Notes: generated by a model not told the origin, from the letters alone. Numbered from the stretch's first letter, positions 1 to 6,996 are shown. The stretch is 8,112 nt of DNA from Spirochaetaceae bacterium (GCA_003141795.1 PLNO01000101.1:5126-13237); one strand, 5' to 3'. Numbers and translations: made by a program.

Positions 1-710
1 GACAGGAAGATCATCTCCATTTGCTTCAGGCAGGAGATCACGTCGATCACCAGCACTGCCGAGATCACGGGAAACATGAAGGGGATGATGACCCTGAGAT
101 ACGCCTGAAGCCAACCAGCGCCGTCTACCCTGGTTGCCTCTTCGATTTCCTTGGGAACGGTCATGAGGCCCGTGTAGTAGAACAGCAGCGCCCAGCCGAA
201 GCCCTGCCAGATGATGATCCAGATCACCGCCCCAAGCGCGGTGTGCGGGTTGGAAAGCCAGGAAAACGCCAGGGACTTGAGGCCTACGGCAACGAGAACC
301 TTGTTGAGGATCCCATAGGTCGGGTTGAAGATGTTGACCCAAAGCTTGGCCACCACCACCAGGGAGAGGACCGCGGGAACGAAAAGCACTGTCCGAAAGA
401 ACCGAGACGCCTTTTCCGTGATGTGGGAGAGGACCGCGGCCAGGGCAAAAGCCGCAGGGTTCTGGATGAAGATGGTGACTACCATGAGGATGAAGGCGTT
501 CATGAGAGACCGCCAGAACACCGGATCCGCGGTCAGGATCTGACGGTAGTTCTCCAGGCCCACGAAGTGGAACTTGCCGAACCCTTGCCAATTTGTCAGG
601 CTGTAGTACGCGGCAAACCCGACGGGGACCACAAGTGAGAAAATGATGACAAGGAGCCCCGGCAGCACGAGTGCTGCCGAGACCTTCTCATTTCCAAACA
701 GGCCTTTCAC
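1..710 (-). CDS. Sugar ABC transporter permease, MalF/UgpA type (partial, 3' end outside window)
   Basis: Inner-membrane subunit of a carbohydrate importer (CUT1 class of ABC transporters), forming half of the channel through which the binding protein delivers its sugar. The 236 visible residues start MKGLFGNEKVSAALVLPG (GTG read as Met) and show hydrophobic segments near residues 10-35, 73-98, 107-130, 158-182 and 205-226. FVGLENYRQIL near residue 50 is a typical MalF/UgpA periplasmic-loop phrase. The cytoplasmic EAA loop that docks on the ATPase begins EEATRVDGAG near residue 187, followed by the usual IIPFM. The GTG start (710-708) overlaps the TGA of the binding-protein gene (709-707), so translational coupling is expected; no strong ribosome site of its own is visible. 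Family usual length is about 290 residues, so roughly the last 50 lie beyond the edge. A second permease gene would be expected next. The sugar is unknown. Confidence 0.93.
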   Translation of the reverse strand, partial: MKGLFGNEKVSAALVLPGLLVIIFSLVVPVGFAAYYSLTNWQGFGKFHFVGLENYRQILTADPVFWRSLMNAFILMVVTIFIQNPAAFALAAVLSHITEKASRFFRTVLFVPAVLSLVVVAKLWVNIFNPTYGILNKVLVAVGLKSLAFSWLSNPHTALGAVIWIIIWQGFGWALLFYYTGLMTVPKEIEEATRVDGAGWLQAYLRVIIPFMFPVISAVLVIDVISCLKQMEMIFL

Positions 711-1969
711 TGCTTCGAGGCTGTTTCCGCAGAAGCATCGATCTTCTTGCAGAACTCTTCGGCCGTGATAATGCCAGAGGAAAGCTCGCGGATGAAGTTC
801 TGGTGGTCGTCTTTGAACTGAGGGGTACCACGGTCGATGGTCGTCGTACCGCTCGTCTTCTTCGCGTCACCCAGAATCTTGACGAGCGTCTTGGCCACGA
901 GCGTGTCGGAATCAAGCGTCGTTATTTTCTGCGCCGGGAACGCCGCATGCTGTTGCCAGGCCAGCACGGGGAAACGCTCCGCGTAGTACTTGAGGTATTT
1001 CAGGTCGAGATCTTTGTTCTTCGATGCGGCGCTGATGACGTAGTTGCCGCCGAACCATGCCTCCAGGTCGTCGATCTTCCCTTTGCCGTTCTTCAGCACG
1101 GGGAACTTGAAGGCATTCACATTTGCCCTGAACTCATCCGAGAAGCTCGGGTCAGTGGCGAGTCCCATTTCCCAGGGGCCCATGATGTACATGGCTGCCT
1201 TCTGCTGACCAAAGAGGTTGCGGGAGGCACCATAGTCGGAGACCGTCAGGTCGTCCGCGAAAAGGCCCGACTGCATGAACTTGACGTACTGCTTTGCGCC
1301 CTCGACAAAGTCAGGGTCGGTGAACTTCGCCTTGCGATCCAGTGCTGCTTGCTGACGGGAGAAGTCTCCGTTCACGCGCTCGCACAGGACGTCATAAATA
1401 ATGGACAGCGGCCAGGCGTCCTTGCCGTCGGTGACGATGGGGATGATGCCCTGGGCTTTGAACTTGGGGGCCATGGCTTCCAGGTCCTCGATGGTGGTCG
1501 GCACGGTCACTCCCGCGTCCTTGAACAGCTTCTGGTTGTAATAGATCACCCAGAAATCGGCGGAAACGGGAATGCCATAGAGCTTGCCGCCCCAGACATT
1601 GCTTTCCAGCGAGCCGGGAACGTAGTTGTACTTCGCGAAGTCAGTCTTTTTTAACTCCATCACGAAGCCGCTGTCCGCCAGGGGCTTCAGGAGCGTGGAG
1701 AAGCTCCAATACTTGAAGACGTCCGGGAGTTGTTTCGCCGTGGCATAGATCTTGATCTTCTCCTGGTACGGCTGGTCAGGGTAGCTCTCCGTGACGATGT
1801 CCACGCCGGGGTTGGCTGCCTTGAACTCGGTGTTGATCTGTTCCACCACAGCGCCCCACCCGGTCGAGCGATCAGAGAGGTTGTCACCCATCTTCAAGGT
1901 GACCTTCGCCTGGGCCCCCAGCGCTCCTGCAATGCACAGCGCCAGAAGAGCCACTGCAATTCTCTTCAT
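707..1969 (-). CDS. Extracellular sugar-binding protein of an ABC transporter (family 1 solute-binding protein)
   Basis: Captures a sugar outside the inner membrane and hands it to the permease encoded just downstream. The 420 residues are the usual length for the family. Residues 1-21 form a Sec signal (MKRIA, a hydrophobic core, then AQA before KVTLK), so cleavage after Ala21 is likely. Cys12 sits too early and lacks a proper lipobox, so I do not call a lipoprotein. The mature protein shows family phrases in order: an early helix with NTEFKAANPGVDI, then YQEKIKIYATAKQLPDVF, LYGIPVSADFWVIYYNQKLF near residues 131-150, and the AAMYIMGPWEM phrase that lines the sugar cleft in relatives. The ATG is fixed by AGGAGG at 1980-1975, 5 nt upstream. 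It is the first gene of the transporter operon, behind a candidate promoter at 2000-2028. The kinase/AraC-type regulator pair next door is a likely controller. Substrate class is inferred from family only. Confidence 0.95.
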   Translation of the reverse strand: MKRIAVALLALCIAGALGAQAKVTLKMGDNLSDRSTGWGAVVEQINTEFKAANPGVDIVTESYPDQPYQEKIKIYATAKQLPDVFKYWSFSTLLKPLADSGFVMELKKTDFAKYNYVPGSLESNVWGGKLYGIPVSADFWVIYYNQKLFKDAGVTVPTTIEDLEAMAPKFKAQGIIPIVTDGKDAWPLSIIYDVLCERVNGDFSRQQAALDRKAKFTDPDFVEGAKQYVKFMQSGLFADDLTVSDYGASRNLFGQQKAAMYIMGPWEMGLATDPSFSDEFRANVNAFKFPVLKNGKGKIDDLEAWFGGNYVISAASKNKDLDLKYLKYYAERFPVLAWQQHAAFPAQKITTLDSDTLVAKTLVKILGDAKKTSGTTTIDRGTPQFKDDHQNFIRELSSGIITAEEFCKKIDASAETASKQ

Positions 1970-1999
1970 TTTTTCCTCCTTCTGTCTCAGGGATGGGAC

Positions 2000-2028
2000 A
2001 GTATGCAGCGTCTTCAGGCAGCTGTGAA
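2000..2028 (-). promoter_or_regulatory. Candidate sigma-70 promoter of the sugar transporter operon
   Basis: On the minus strand TTCACA (2028-2023, 5 of 6 to the -35 consensus) is followed after 17 nt by CATACT (2005-2000, 4 of 6 to the -10 consensus). Transcription would begin near 1993, giving a leader of about 24 nt that carries the AGGAGG site of the binding-protein gene. The imperfect -10 box suits a promoter that needs an activator. Identified by eye only. Confidence 0.42.
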
Positions 2029-2029
2029 T

Positions 2030-2048
2030 GACTCCGGTTCCGGTAGTC
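2030..2048. promoter_or_regulatory. Imperfect dyad upstream of the -35 box, possible regulator site
   Basis: The plus strand reads GACTCCGG-TT-CCGGTAGTC, an inverted repeat broken by one extra base in the right arm. It begins 2 bp upstream of the putative -35 hexamer of the transporter promoter, a position from which an activator could contact RNA polymerase. The AraC-type regulator at 2160-3341 is the obvious candidate ligand, although that family more often binds direct repeats. Functional role is inference. Confidence 0.3.
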
Positions 2049-2094
2049 TGACGGATTTTCCGAAATAAGGCTGTTTAGAAAGGGGAATCATCCC

Positions 2095-2118
2095 AAAACA
2101 CATCGCGCGAAGCGCGAT
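2095..2118 (-). terminator. Likely rho-independent terminator of the kinase/regulator operon
   Basis: Downstream of the regulator stop codon the minus strand forms ATCGCGC-TTC-GCGCGAT (2118-2102), a perfect 7-bp stem with a 3-nt loop, followed by GTGTTTT (2101-2095). The T run is short and interrupted, so termination may be partial, which would let some transcript read into the transporter genes. A second small stem, CGCCC-TTA-GGGCG, overlaps the stop codon itself (2168-2156) but has no T run. Confidence 0.5.
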
Positions 2119-2159
2119 AGCGGGTAAAACATTCCGGCCGGACGAGACCTGCCATCGCC

Positions 2160-3341
2160 CTAAGGGCGTTCAGTCCATGCGCTCGGGCTGGTTCCGGCCA
2201 CTTTCTTGAAAACACGGCTGAAATGCTCCACGTTCTGGAATCCCACCCGTTCCGCCACCTCGTACACCTTGAGCCGGGTCGTCGAAAAAAGTCGCTTCGC
2301 CTCCTCGATTCGCACGTGTGCCACGTACTCCGTGAGCGTTTCCCCCGTCTCCCTTGCGAACTCCCAACTCAAGTGGTTCTTGGAAACCCCTGCCTTGTCC
2401 GCCACTCCCGCAAGGGAAAGTCCCGGGTCAGCGAAGCTTTCCCTGATGAATCGCTTTGCAAGCACGATGATCCGTGATTCGACTCCGCGGTGGGACATGA
2501 CCGCCTGATAACCGGGCCGGACGTCGCCAAGGTTGCCGCAGGCCGCGCTCATCGAGAAACTGACGCGGATGGAAAGATAGCGCTCCAGGTACTCCTTCGC
2601 GTCGGAGCAGTAGACGCACGCTGTTTCCTCCGCGCCATGGAAGAAGACCACGACGTGGTCAGGTCGGACGGTGAGCACGTGGCCGTTTCCCCGCTTTGAG
2701 AGGACCTGGGCCAGGGACCGCTCGACCATGGAGGTAAAGCGCTCCAGGCCGTCATTCCGGTAGCGGGCCGCCACGGATTGAAAATCTCCGATCCAGAACG
2801 CGCAGAGGAAGAAAGGCGGGACAAGCGCCACCCCGAGGCTTGCCAGGGCCGCGGCCGAATCCGCGGCCGGCGGCTCAGCGAGAATATCCCGCAGAATCTG
2901 GGCTCTGAGGAACTCCACCTGCCTGCGTTCGATGATCGAGGAACCGGAGTCTCGGGATTTGTCGATTCCCGCCGCCGCCTTTTTCAACGCGCCAAGGAGC
3001 GCGTCTCCTTCCATTTCTTCCTTGCGGACGTAGTCCACCGCGCCCAGCGTGAAGGCAGTCCTCACGAGGTGGAAGTCATCGTACGCGGAAAGCACAATGA
3101 AGGCCCGGGGGGCCGCGCCTCCATTGGGAACGCGCCTGAGGAACTCGATCCCATCCATGACGGGCATGGAAATATCCAGGAGCACGATGTCTATCTCGGG
3201 GTGTTGAGCCAGCACCTCCAGGGCTTCCTTGCCGTTGGAGGCCTCGTAGGACAGGTCGAACCCGTCCTCCTCCCACGCGCGCATACTGGTCAGGGAGAGG
3301 CGGCAAAAAGGCTCGTCATCCACAATCAGGACGCAGTGCAT
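2160..3341 (-). CDS. Response regulator with receiver and AraC-type DNA-binding domains (YesN type)
   Basis: Transcription regulator that is phosphorylated by the sensor kinase encoded immediately upstream and then binds promoters, most probably that of the sugar transporter. Of 393 residues, about 1-120 form the receiver domain: acidic pair Asp8/Asp9, phospho-acceptor Asp56 in VLLDISMP, Ser85 and Lys107 are all present, so it should be phosphorylatable. Residues about 125-284 are a poorly conserved linker, as in other YesN proteins. Residues 285-393 hold two helix-turn-helix units of the AraC family, including LSLAGVADKAGVSKNHLSWEF and the signature-like VAERVGFQNVEHFSRVFKK. The ATG lies 4 nt after the kinase stop; AGGAGG lies within the kinase's last codons and GAGGGG directly before the ATG, so the two are translated as a coupled pair. 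The gene is followed by a hairpin terminator. The pairing with transport genes is typical of sugar-sensing systems; the target genes are inferred. Confidence 0.93.
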   Translation of the reverse strand: MHCVLIVDDEPFCRLSLTSMRAWEEDGFDLSYEASNGKEALEVLAQHPEIDIVLLDISMPVMDGIEFLRRVPNGGAAPRAFIVLSAYDDFHLVRTAFTLGAVDYVRKEEMEGDALLGALKKAAAGIDKSRDSGSSIIERRQVEFLRAQILRDILAEPPAADSAAALASLGVALVPPFFLCAFWIGDFQSVAARYRNDGLERFTSMVERSLAQVLSKRGNGHVLTVRPDHVVVFFHGAEETACVYCSDAKEYLERYLSIRVSFSMSAACGNLGDVRPGYQAVMSHRGVESRIIVLAKRFIRESFADPGLSLAGVADKAGVSKNHLSWEFARETGETLTEYVAHVRIEEAKRLFSTTRLKVYEVAERVGFQNVEHFSRVFKKVAGTSPSAWTERP

Positions 3342-3345
3342 CCCC

Positions 3346-5058
3346 TCACGCCTCCTGCGTCATAACGGGCAGGACGAACCTGACGAGGGTGTACGAGCCG
3401 AGGACGCTTTGTACCGAAAGCCCGAAGGGATCACCGAAGTTCAAGCGGATCCTTTGATGCACGTTGGCAAGTCCGATGCGGTGCAGTCCGGCGCCTCCGC
3501 TCCCGGTGCGGTTCCCTTCCGGTTCCAGGACCGACCGTGCCAGCTCCTCGCTCATGCCGACCCCGTCGTCCCGAGCCTCGATCACAAGATGCCGTCCGCG
3601 GTCACCGGTACGGCCGCCCAGCGCCACGCGCGGGGTGGTCACGGTGGGAGCTCCCTCCACGCGGGTGGAGACTGAAATGCACCCCCGTCGCCCCGCCGGA
3701 GAGATGCCATGAAGAATCGCGTTCTCCATGATTGGCTGGAGGATCATCTTGAGAACCAGAAGGTCCTTCGTTTCCTCGCCGATACGCCACGCCACGTCGA
3801 ACGTTTCCCCGAACCGGACTTTCATGATCCCGACGTAACTTGCAACGTTGGCAATCTCGAGTGCCAGCGTGGTCATGGGGCCCGCGTTGGAGTAGCTGTC
3901 CGCGAGGATGCGCATGAGCGACTGCGTCATGTCCGCAATTCCGTCGGCCTTGGCCGCGCGCGCCATGAGCCGGATCGAGTTCAGCGTATTGGAGACGAAA
4001 TGTGGGTCGATCTGAAAGCGCAGCGCCTCCAGCTCCGTCTTCATGCGCTCACGCTCGCGCTCTTCCCTCTCCACGGTGATGAGATGGGCGTAGAGGAAGA
4101 AAAGGCCGACGAGGAGCGCAAGAGCCAGGTAAAGGTACCATTGATAAGAGGTGATGCGGCCCGTGATTGCCGCCTCGTCCACGAGGACCACCACAGTCCA
4201 GCCGGTTGATTCCATCAGCAGAGAGCTCGCCAGCCAGGTCTTTCCCGCGAACCGTATTTGCCGAAATGACGCCGTCTGTGCGCTTGTCCCTGCTTTTTGC
4301 CGCAATGGCGCAAGCGCCTCCGGAGAATCGAGCCCGGCCGTCTGCGGCAGGCTCGTCAGGAGCACTCTCCCGTCCCGGCCGTAGATGACGACGTCACCCG
4401 CCGCCCGTGAGGCGGGTCGGGACCTGAGGCTGTCGAAGTAGGGGATGCGGAATCGCGCCATGACGGCGTCGATCTGGGTGTCGTAGTCCCGGGCCGACGT
4501 GCAGACGACAAGGGAGAGCAGGTATTCGTTCGGGTTGCCTCCCGGGATCGCAAGCTGGTCCAGCAGGTAAATCGTTCCCGCCTGCCCGTGCGCCTGTGCG
4601 TAGACGGAGGGATCTATCCCTCCGACCCACCGCGTCTTGGAGTAGTTCTGGTACGAGTAGTACTGGCCGTCCTTCATGGAAACCAGCACTTCGCCAATCC
4701 TGTTGGAATACGTGAAGAAGCTCAGGAGCTTGTCCGCAAGCCGGTTGGCCGCGATGAACTTCTGACCGGACCCACGGGCCCGCTCATAGCTGTCAGCAAG
4801 GGCGCGTAGCTCCACGTCGTGGAACAGGGCGGACGTGAGGATGGAGACACCGTCCACCTCGTTCCTGATGTTCTGGGTGATCTGTTCGACCACGGCCTCC
4901 GTCTGCCCGGCAACGGTGGAGTAGAGGGCGGAAAGATAGAGCTGAGAGATTATCACGGAAACCAGGAGCGCCGGGACGCACACCAGAAGAATGAAGGCGA
5001 TGTTGAAGCGCCGAAGCACCGATACCACGGCGGTGAGTATAGCGCGCCTCCAGCCCAA
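3346..5058 (-). CDS. Membrane sensor histidine kinase, YesM/LytS-like His_kinase family
   Basis: Senses an external signal and phosphorylates the response regulator encoded 4 nt downstream. With the TTG start at 5058 it has 570 residues: a short basic N-terminus, a membrane helix near residues 18-42, an extracytoplasmic sensor region (about 43-305) that looks Cache-like, a second helix near 307-327, then a charged coiled coil rich in Glu and Arg leading to the phospho-acceptor His353 in FQIDPHFVSNTLN. The ATP-binding domain follows: N box MENAILHG near 447, DDGVGM near 497 and GLHRIGLANVHQRI near 525. Only about 25 residues separate helix 2 from the His box, so there is no room for a HAMP domain. 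The frame stays open to a GTG at 5211, but those extra 51 residues are Cys/Arg-rich and unlike any kinase. TTG at 5058 has GGGAG 7 nt upstream and leaves a normal N-terminus; GTG at 5028 is an alternative. Ligand unknown. Confidence 0.92.
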   Translation of the reverse strand: MGWRRAILTAVVSVLRRFNIAFILLVCVPALLVSVIISQLYLSALYSTVAGQTEAVVEQITQNIRNEVDGVSILTSALFHDVELRALADSYERARGSGQKFIAANRLADKLLSFFTYSNRIGEVLVSMKDGQYYSYQNYSKTRWVGGIDPSVYAQAHGQAGTIYLLDQLAIPGGNPNEYLLSLVVCTSARDYDTQIDAVMARFRIPYFDSLRSRPASRAAGDVVIYGRDGRVLLTSLPQTAGLDSPEALAPLRQKAGTSAQTASFRQIRFAGKTWLASSLLMESTGWTVVVLVDEAAITGRITSYQWYLYLALALLVGLFFLYAHLITVEREERERERMKTELEALRFQIDPHFVSNTLNSIRLMARAAKADGIADMTQSLMRILADSYSNAGPMTTLALEIANVASYVGIMKVRFGETFDVAWRIGEETKDLLVLKMILQPIMENAILHGISPAGRRGCISVSTRVEGAPTVTTPRVALGGRTGDRGRHLVIEARDDGVGMSEELARSVLEPEGNRTGSGGAGLHRIGLANVHQRIRLNFGDPFGLSVQSVLGSYTLVRFVLPVMTQEA

Positions 5059-5097
5059 ACAACCACTCCCGAAAATACAATGGCCGCAGCCATCAGA

Positions 5098-5134
5098 GCC
5101 ATCGGCCGTCCTCTTGCAGCGGCCGGCCGATGGC
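5098..5134. repeat. Perfect 11-bp inverted repeat upstream of the kinase gene
   Basis: GCCATCGGCCG (5098-5108) and CGGCCGATGGC (5124-5134) are exact reverse complements around a 15-nt loop. The structure sits about 40 bp upstream of the preferred kinase start. No T run follows on the minus strand, so it is not a standard terminator there; it could be a leader hairpin or a protein-binding dyad. On the plus strand a weak CTTCTTTTC follows some bases later, but no plus-strand gene lies before it. Confidence 0.5.
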
Positions 5135-5662
5135 CTGCCGCTTCTTTTCAGGTACTTCAGTTGGTCCTTGCAGCTGATGTTCGGAGGCGCGAGGTGGCCG
5201 AGATGCGGCACATAGTCGCCTGATTCGATCGGGGGCCTGATCCGCTCGATTTCCCAAAAAAAGATGCGAGGTATCCTTCCACCTCAGCGCGACCAAAATG
5301 GAGCTCGATGAACGACAATTCATATGATCGAGACAAGCGCCGCGAGAGTTGGTTGCCCGAAAGCGAGTGCCGCTTGTGTTTGCGAGCTACGGCGTTTCTG
5401 AACGTGTGGTTTGCGTTCCTTCCAAGATCGGACATTCTCTCCGAAGGCAGGATGTCTCGCCTACGTATATTGGTTTCCCAGTCTTGACTAACCGGAAAGC
5501 GTAAACGCCCGTATTCTTAGTGATATCAGACGCCCATACTCGCTTGAGCAGGGCGTTGAGACGCCAGTCTGTATAAGTGCGTGCACCTTATCCATCACCA
5601 CAGTGCTATTCATTCGGGATTTTATCTGCGGCTGGTGCAAATGAATTTTTGGTAGCTGAATC
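5135..5662. other. Gene-poor region upstream of the kinase operon
   Basis: No convincing gene. G+C drops here (27 of 60 bases at 5461-5520, against 44 of 60 inside the kinase gene at 3481-3540). The best small open frame is 5308-5487 on the plus strand, 59 codons with GGAG 5 nt before the ATG, but its product (starting MNDNSYDRDKRRESW) resembles nothing I know and I do not call it. Two similar 13-mers, AACGCCCGTATTC (5504-5516) and GACGCCCATACTC (5529-5541), lie 25 bp apart, and GGGCGTT at 5551 inverts the first one's core; significance is doubtful. No tRNA or other RNA gene was recognised. The kinase promoter should lie near 5070-5260, but I could not pick one. Confidence 0.5.
5256..5285 (-). 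terminator. Weak terminator-like hairpin with T7 tract
   Basis: On the minus strand GAGGT-8 nt-ACCTC (5285-5268) forms a 5-bp stem; after 5 further bases comes a run of seven T (5262-5256). The stem is short and the T run is displaced, so efficiency would be poor. If real, it would shield the kinase operon from transcripts entering from the decayed transposon region. Confidence 0.22.
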
Positions 5663-5938
5663 TCAGATCTGCCCGTAAAGCGCTATGTTGCAGATGCGCA
5701 CCAGGTTGTACGCTTCAATGGTAAACTCGAACACCCAACAGGCCTTTGGTGTACCTCTGTGACGCGTCTTGCGTAGCGTGCCAACGGTTTTCACCAACCC
5801 GACAGATCGCGGCAAAACAGGCGAACCAAGCACCGCTTCATAACTGAAGCTCAGAGGATTCCCCTTACGGTCTATGTCACGGAGGCGAACCGGTACGACG
5901 TGACGCAACTGCTCCGAACAAGGACTGTGCGATATCAT
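5663..5938 (-). pseudogene. C-terminal fragment of an IS5-like transposase
   Basis: The last 46 codons (5803-5663) encode VGLVKTVGTLRKTRHRG, then KACWVFEF and AYNLVRICNI. This matches the well-known ending of IS5-type DDE transposases, where the catalytic Glu is followed by FGW-KTVGGLRKTRHRG and a final AYNLVR helix. The phrase recognised here lacks the expected Glu-rich lead-in: residues 1-45 of the open frame are not transposase-like, so the catalytic Asp, Asp and Glu are all absent. The piece is about 10-15% of a normal transposase and cannot be active. No matching terminal inverted repeats could be assigned. It marks an old insertion between the sugar module and the sigma/nitroreductase module. 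Family assignment rests on motif memory, not on an alignment. Confidence 0.72.
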
Positions 5939-6171
5939 TCCGTTTGATTCGGCAATCGATCTCGGGGCAGATACCCTCGTTCCAATCTTCCTCTATGCGG
6001 GGTCTTTAGCCCTTTCCCTGACAGATTTGCTCGAATCAAGTCCGTGTTCCGATGGATGCCAAGCCGATACAGGAGTTGAGAGATCGAGTTAGCTCTCGAT
6101 GGTGCCTGCTCCAATTCGGATAACTATTCTTAGGACAGTGCTGGAATGGCGTGGAAACTGGACATCCGATC
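5939..6171. other. Spacer between transposase remnant and nitroreductase gene
   Basis: Nothing coding was recognised in any frame; the frames read through from the transposase fragment are soon closed and carry no known motif. No clear terminator follows the nitroreductase stop codon at 6174-6172. The stretch shares the lower G+C of the transposase region and is probably part of the same inserted or decayed segment. Confidence 0.4.
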
Positions 6172-6942
6172 TCAGACGGACCGCGGGGAGGTCGCGTGCA
6201 CCGCCAAGGGCGGGCGGTGAGCCGGTTCGCGATTCCGCTCCTCTGGCCGTCCGAGGAGCAGTACCGCATGGACCTGATCATTCGCCGTGAGTCCGAGCGT
6301 GGTCTTGCACGCCCTGCTCGAGTTCACGGCGCTCTGGGCAAGGGTCACGAAACATGATCCGAGGCCGGCCGCGTGCGCCGCGAGGGCCATTGCATGCGCG
6401 GCAAGGATGCAGTCCTCCTTTGGCGTCGGAATGAGCACCTTCGAGTGGAAGAAGACCACGAGCGGAGCTTTGTAGAAGATAGGGTCCTCTCCGCGACCCA
6501 GCTTCGCCAGAAGCTCCCTGATCCTTCCCCCGTACTCGGGATCGTCGAGAAATGCCCGTAAGTAGGGGCCGACAAATGGCCGTACGAGAAATTTCGCGAC
6601 AGGGCTGTTCAGGAGAGCGCTTCTCTTCGCGTAGATTCGCGATAGCTCGACGAGAAGAGCGTCACGCGTAGCTCCGCGCGGCATCAGGGTCAGCTCGTGC
6701 GCGCGTCTGTTTCCGCCGGACGGGGTGTGGCGGGCCGTATCTATCAGGCCGCTCACGATCTCCTCGGAAATGTCATCGATGAGGAAGCGCCTCATGCTTC
6801 TCCGCGACGCGAGGAAGGATCGCAGCGAATCCGGATCGATGGGGGGACATGAGCTCCGACCTTCCGGGGTCACTTGCGCACGCGCATTTTCGCCGAATGG
6901 CGCGTCAGGCGTTTTGTTGTTTTCCGAGCTTAAGGTAGCCAT
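6172..6942 (-). CDS. Nitroreductase-family flavoprotein
   Basis: Predicted cytoplasmic FMN-dependent oxidoreductase that would pass electrons from NAD(P)H or another donor to nitro-compounds, quinones or similar acceptors; the natural substrate is not known. The 256 residues show the family landmarks in order: SRRSMRRFLIDDISEE at about 46-61 (FMN phosphate contact), HTPSGGNRR at 72-80, a helical lid region around 95-155, KAPLVVFFHS at 158-167, AAHAMALAAHAAGLGSCFV at 181-199, and VHAVLLLGRPEE at 224-235. About 40 residues precede the first landmark; they hold only one Cys (Cys32), so the ferredoxin-like Fe-S domain found at the front of some relatives is absent. The ATG is fixed by AAGGAG 6 nt upstream. 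It lies 54 nt downstream of the sigma-factor gene on the same strand, probably co-transcribed. The ribosome site is inside a hairpin, suggesting translational control or coupling. Confidence 0.88.
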   Translation of the reverse strand: MATLSSENNKTPDAPFGENARAQVTPEGRSSCPPIDPDSLRSFLASRRSMRRFLIDDISEEIVSGLIDTARHTPSGGNRRAHELTLMPRGATRDALLVELSRIYAKRSALLNSPVAKFLVRPFVGPYLRAFLDDPEYGGRIRELLAKLGRGEDPIFYKAPLVVFFHSKVLIPTPKEDCILAAHAMALAAHAAGLGSCFVTLAQSAVNSSRACKTTLGLTANDQVHAVLLLGRPEERNREPAHRPPLAVHATSPRSV

Positions 6943-6943
6943 G

Positions 6944-6975
6944 CAAATCTCCTTTGTGTGTGTTCAGGAGATTCG
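6944..6975 (-). promoter_or_regulatory. Stem-loop hiding the nitroreductase ribosome-binding site
   Basis: In the mRNA, CGAAUCUCC (6975-6967) can pair with GGAGAUUUG (6952-6944) as a 9-bp stem with one G-U pair, enclosing a 14-nt A/C-rich loop (UGAACACACACAAA). The GGAG of the ribosome site (AAGGAG, 6954-6949) lies in the 3' arm, and the stem ends one base before the ATG. The structure begins 21 nt after the sigma-factor stop codon. It could act as a switch or thermometer-like element, or make nitroreductase translation depend on ribosomes leaving the upstream gene. Confidence 0.5.
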
Positions 6976-6996
6976 ATGCCCGCCGAGGCTCCCCGG

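Noticed and set aside
671..1654. Long open frame of 327 codons on the plus strand, and similar ones at 21-638 and 3709-4209
   Set aside because: They lie antisense to clear transporter and kinase genes, have Arg/His/Gly-rich products with no recognisable motif, and arise from the codon pattern of G+C-rich genes on the other strand.
707..1969. Binding protein as a lipoprotein anchored through Cys12
   Set aside because: The Cys follows Leu, lies after only a few hydrophobic residues, and a clean AQA signal-peptidase site occurs at residue 21.
5059..5211. N-terminal extension of the kinase frame back to GTG 5211
   Set aside because: The added residues are rich in Cys, Arg and Gly, precede the first membrane helix by an untypical distance and have no ribosome site; TTG 5058 has GGGAG at 7 nt.
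5308..5487. 59-codon plus-strand open frame with a GGAG before its ATG
   Set aside because: No motif or family resemblance, isolated, and located in a decayed low-G+C spacer; a short frame of this length is expected by chance.
5512..6133. TATTCTTAG direct repeats as a 9-bp target duplication with weak inverted ends (GATATCAGA inside the left, GTTATCCGA from the right)
   Set aside because: About one 9-bp match is expected by chance among roughly 700 bases, the inverted ends are offset by one base, and IS5-type elements usually make shorter duplications.
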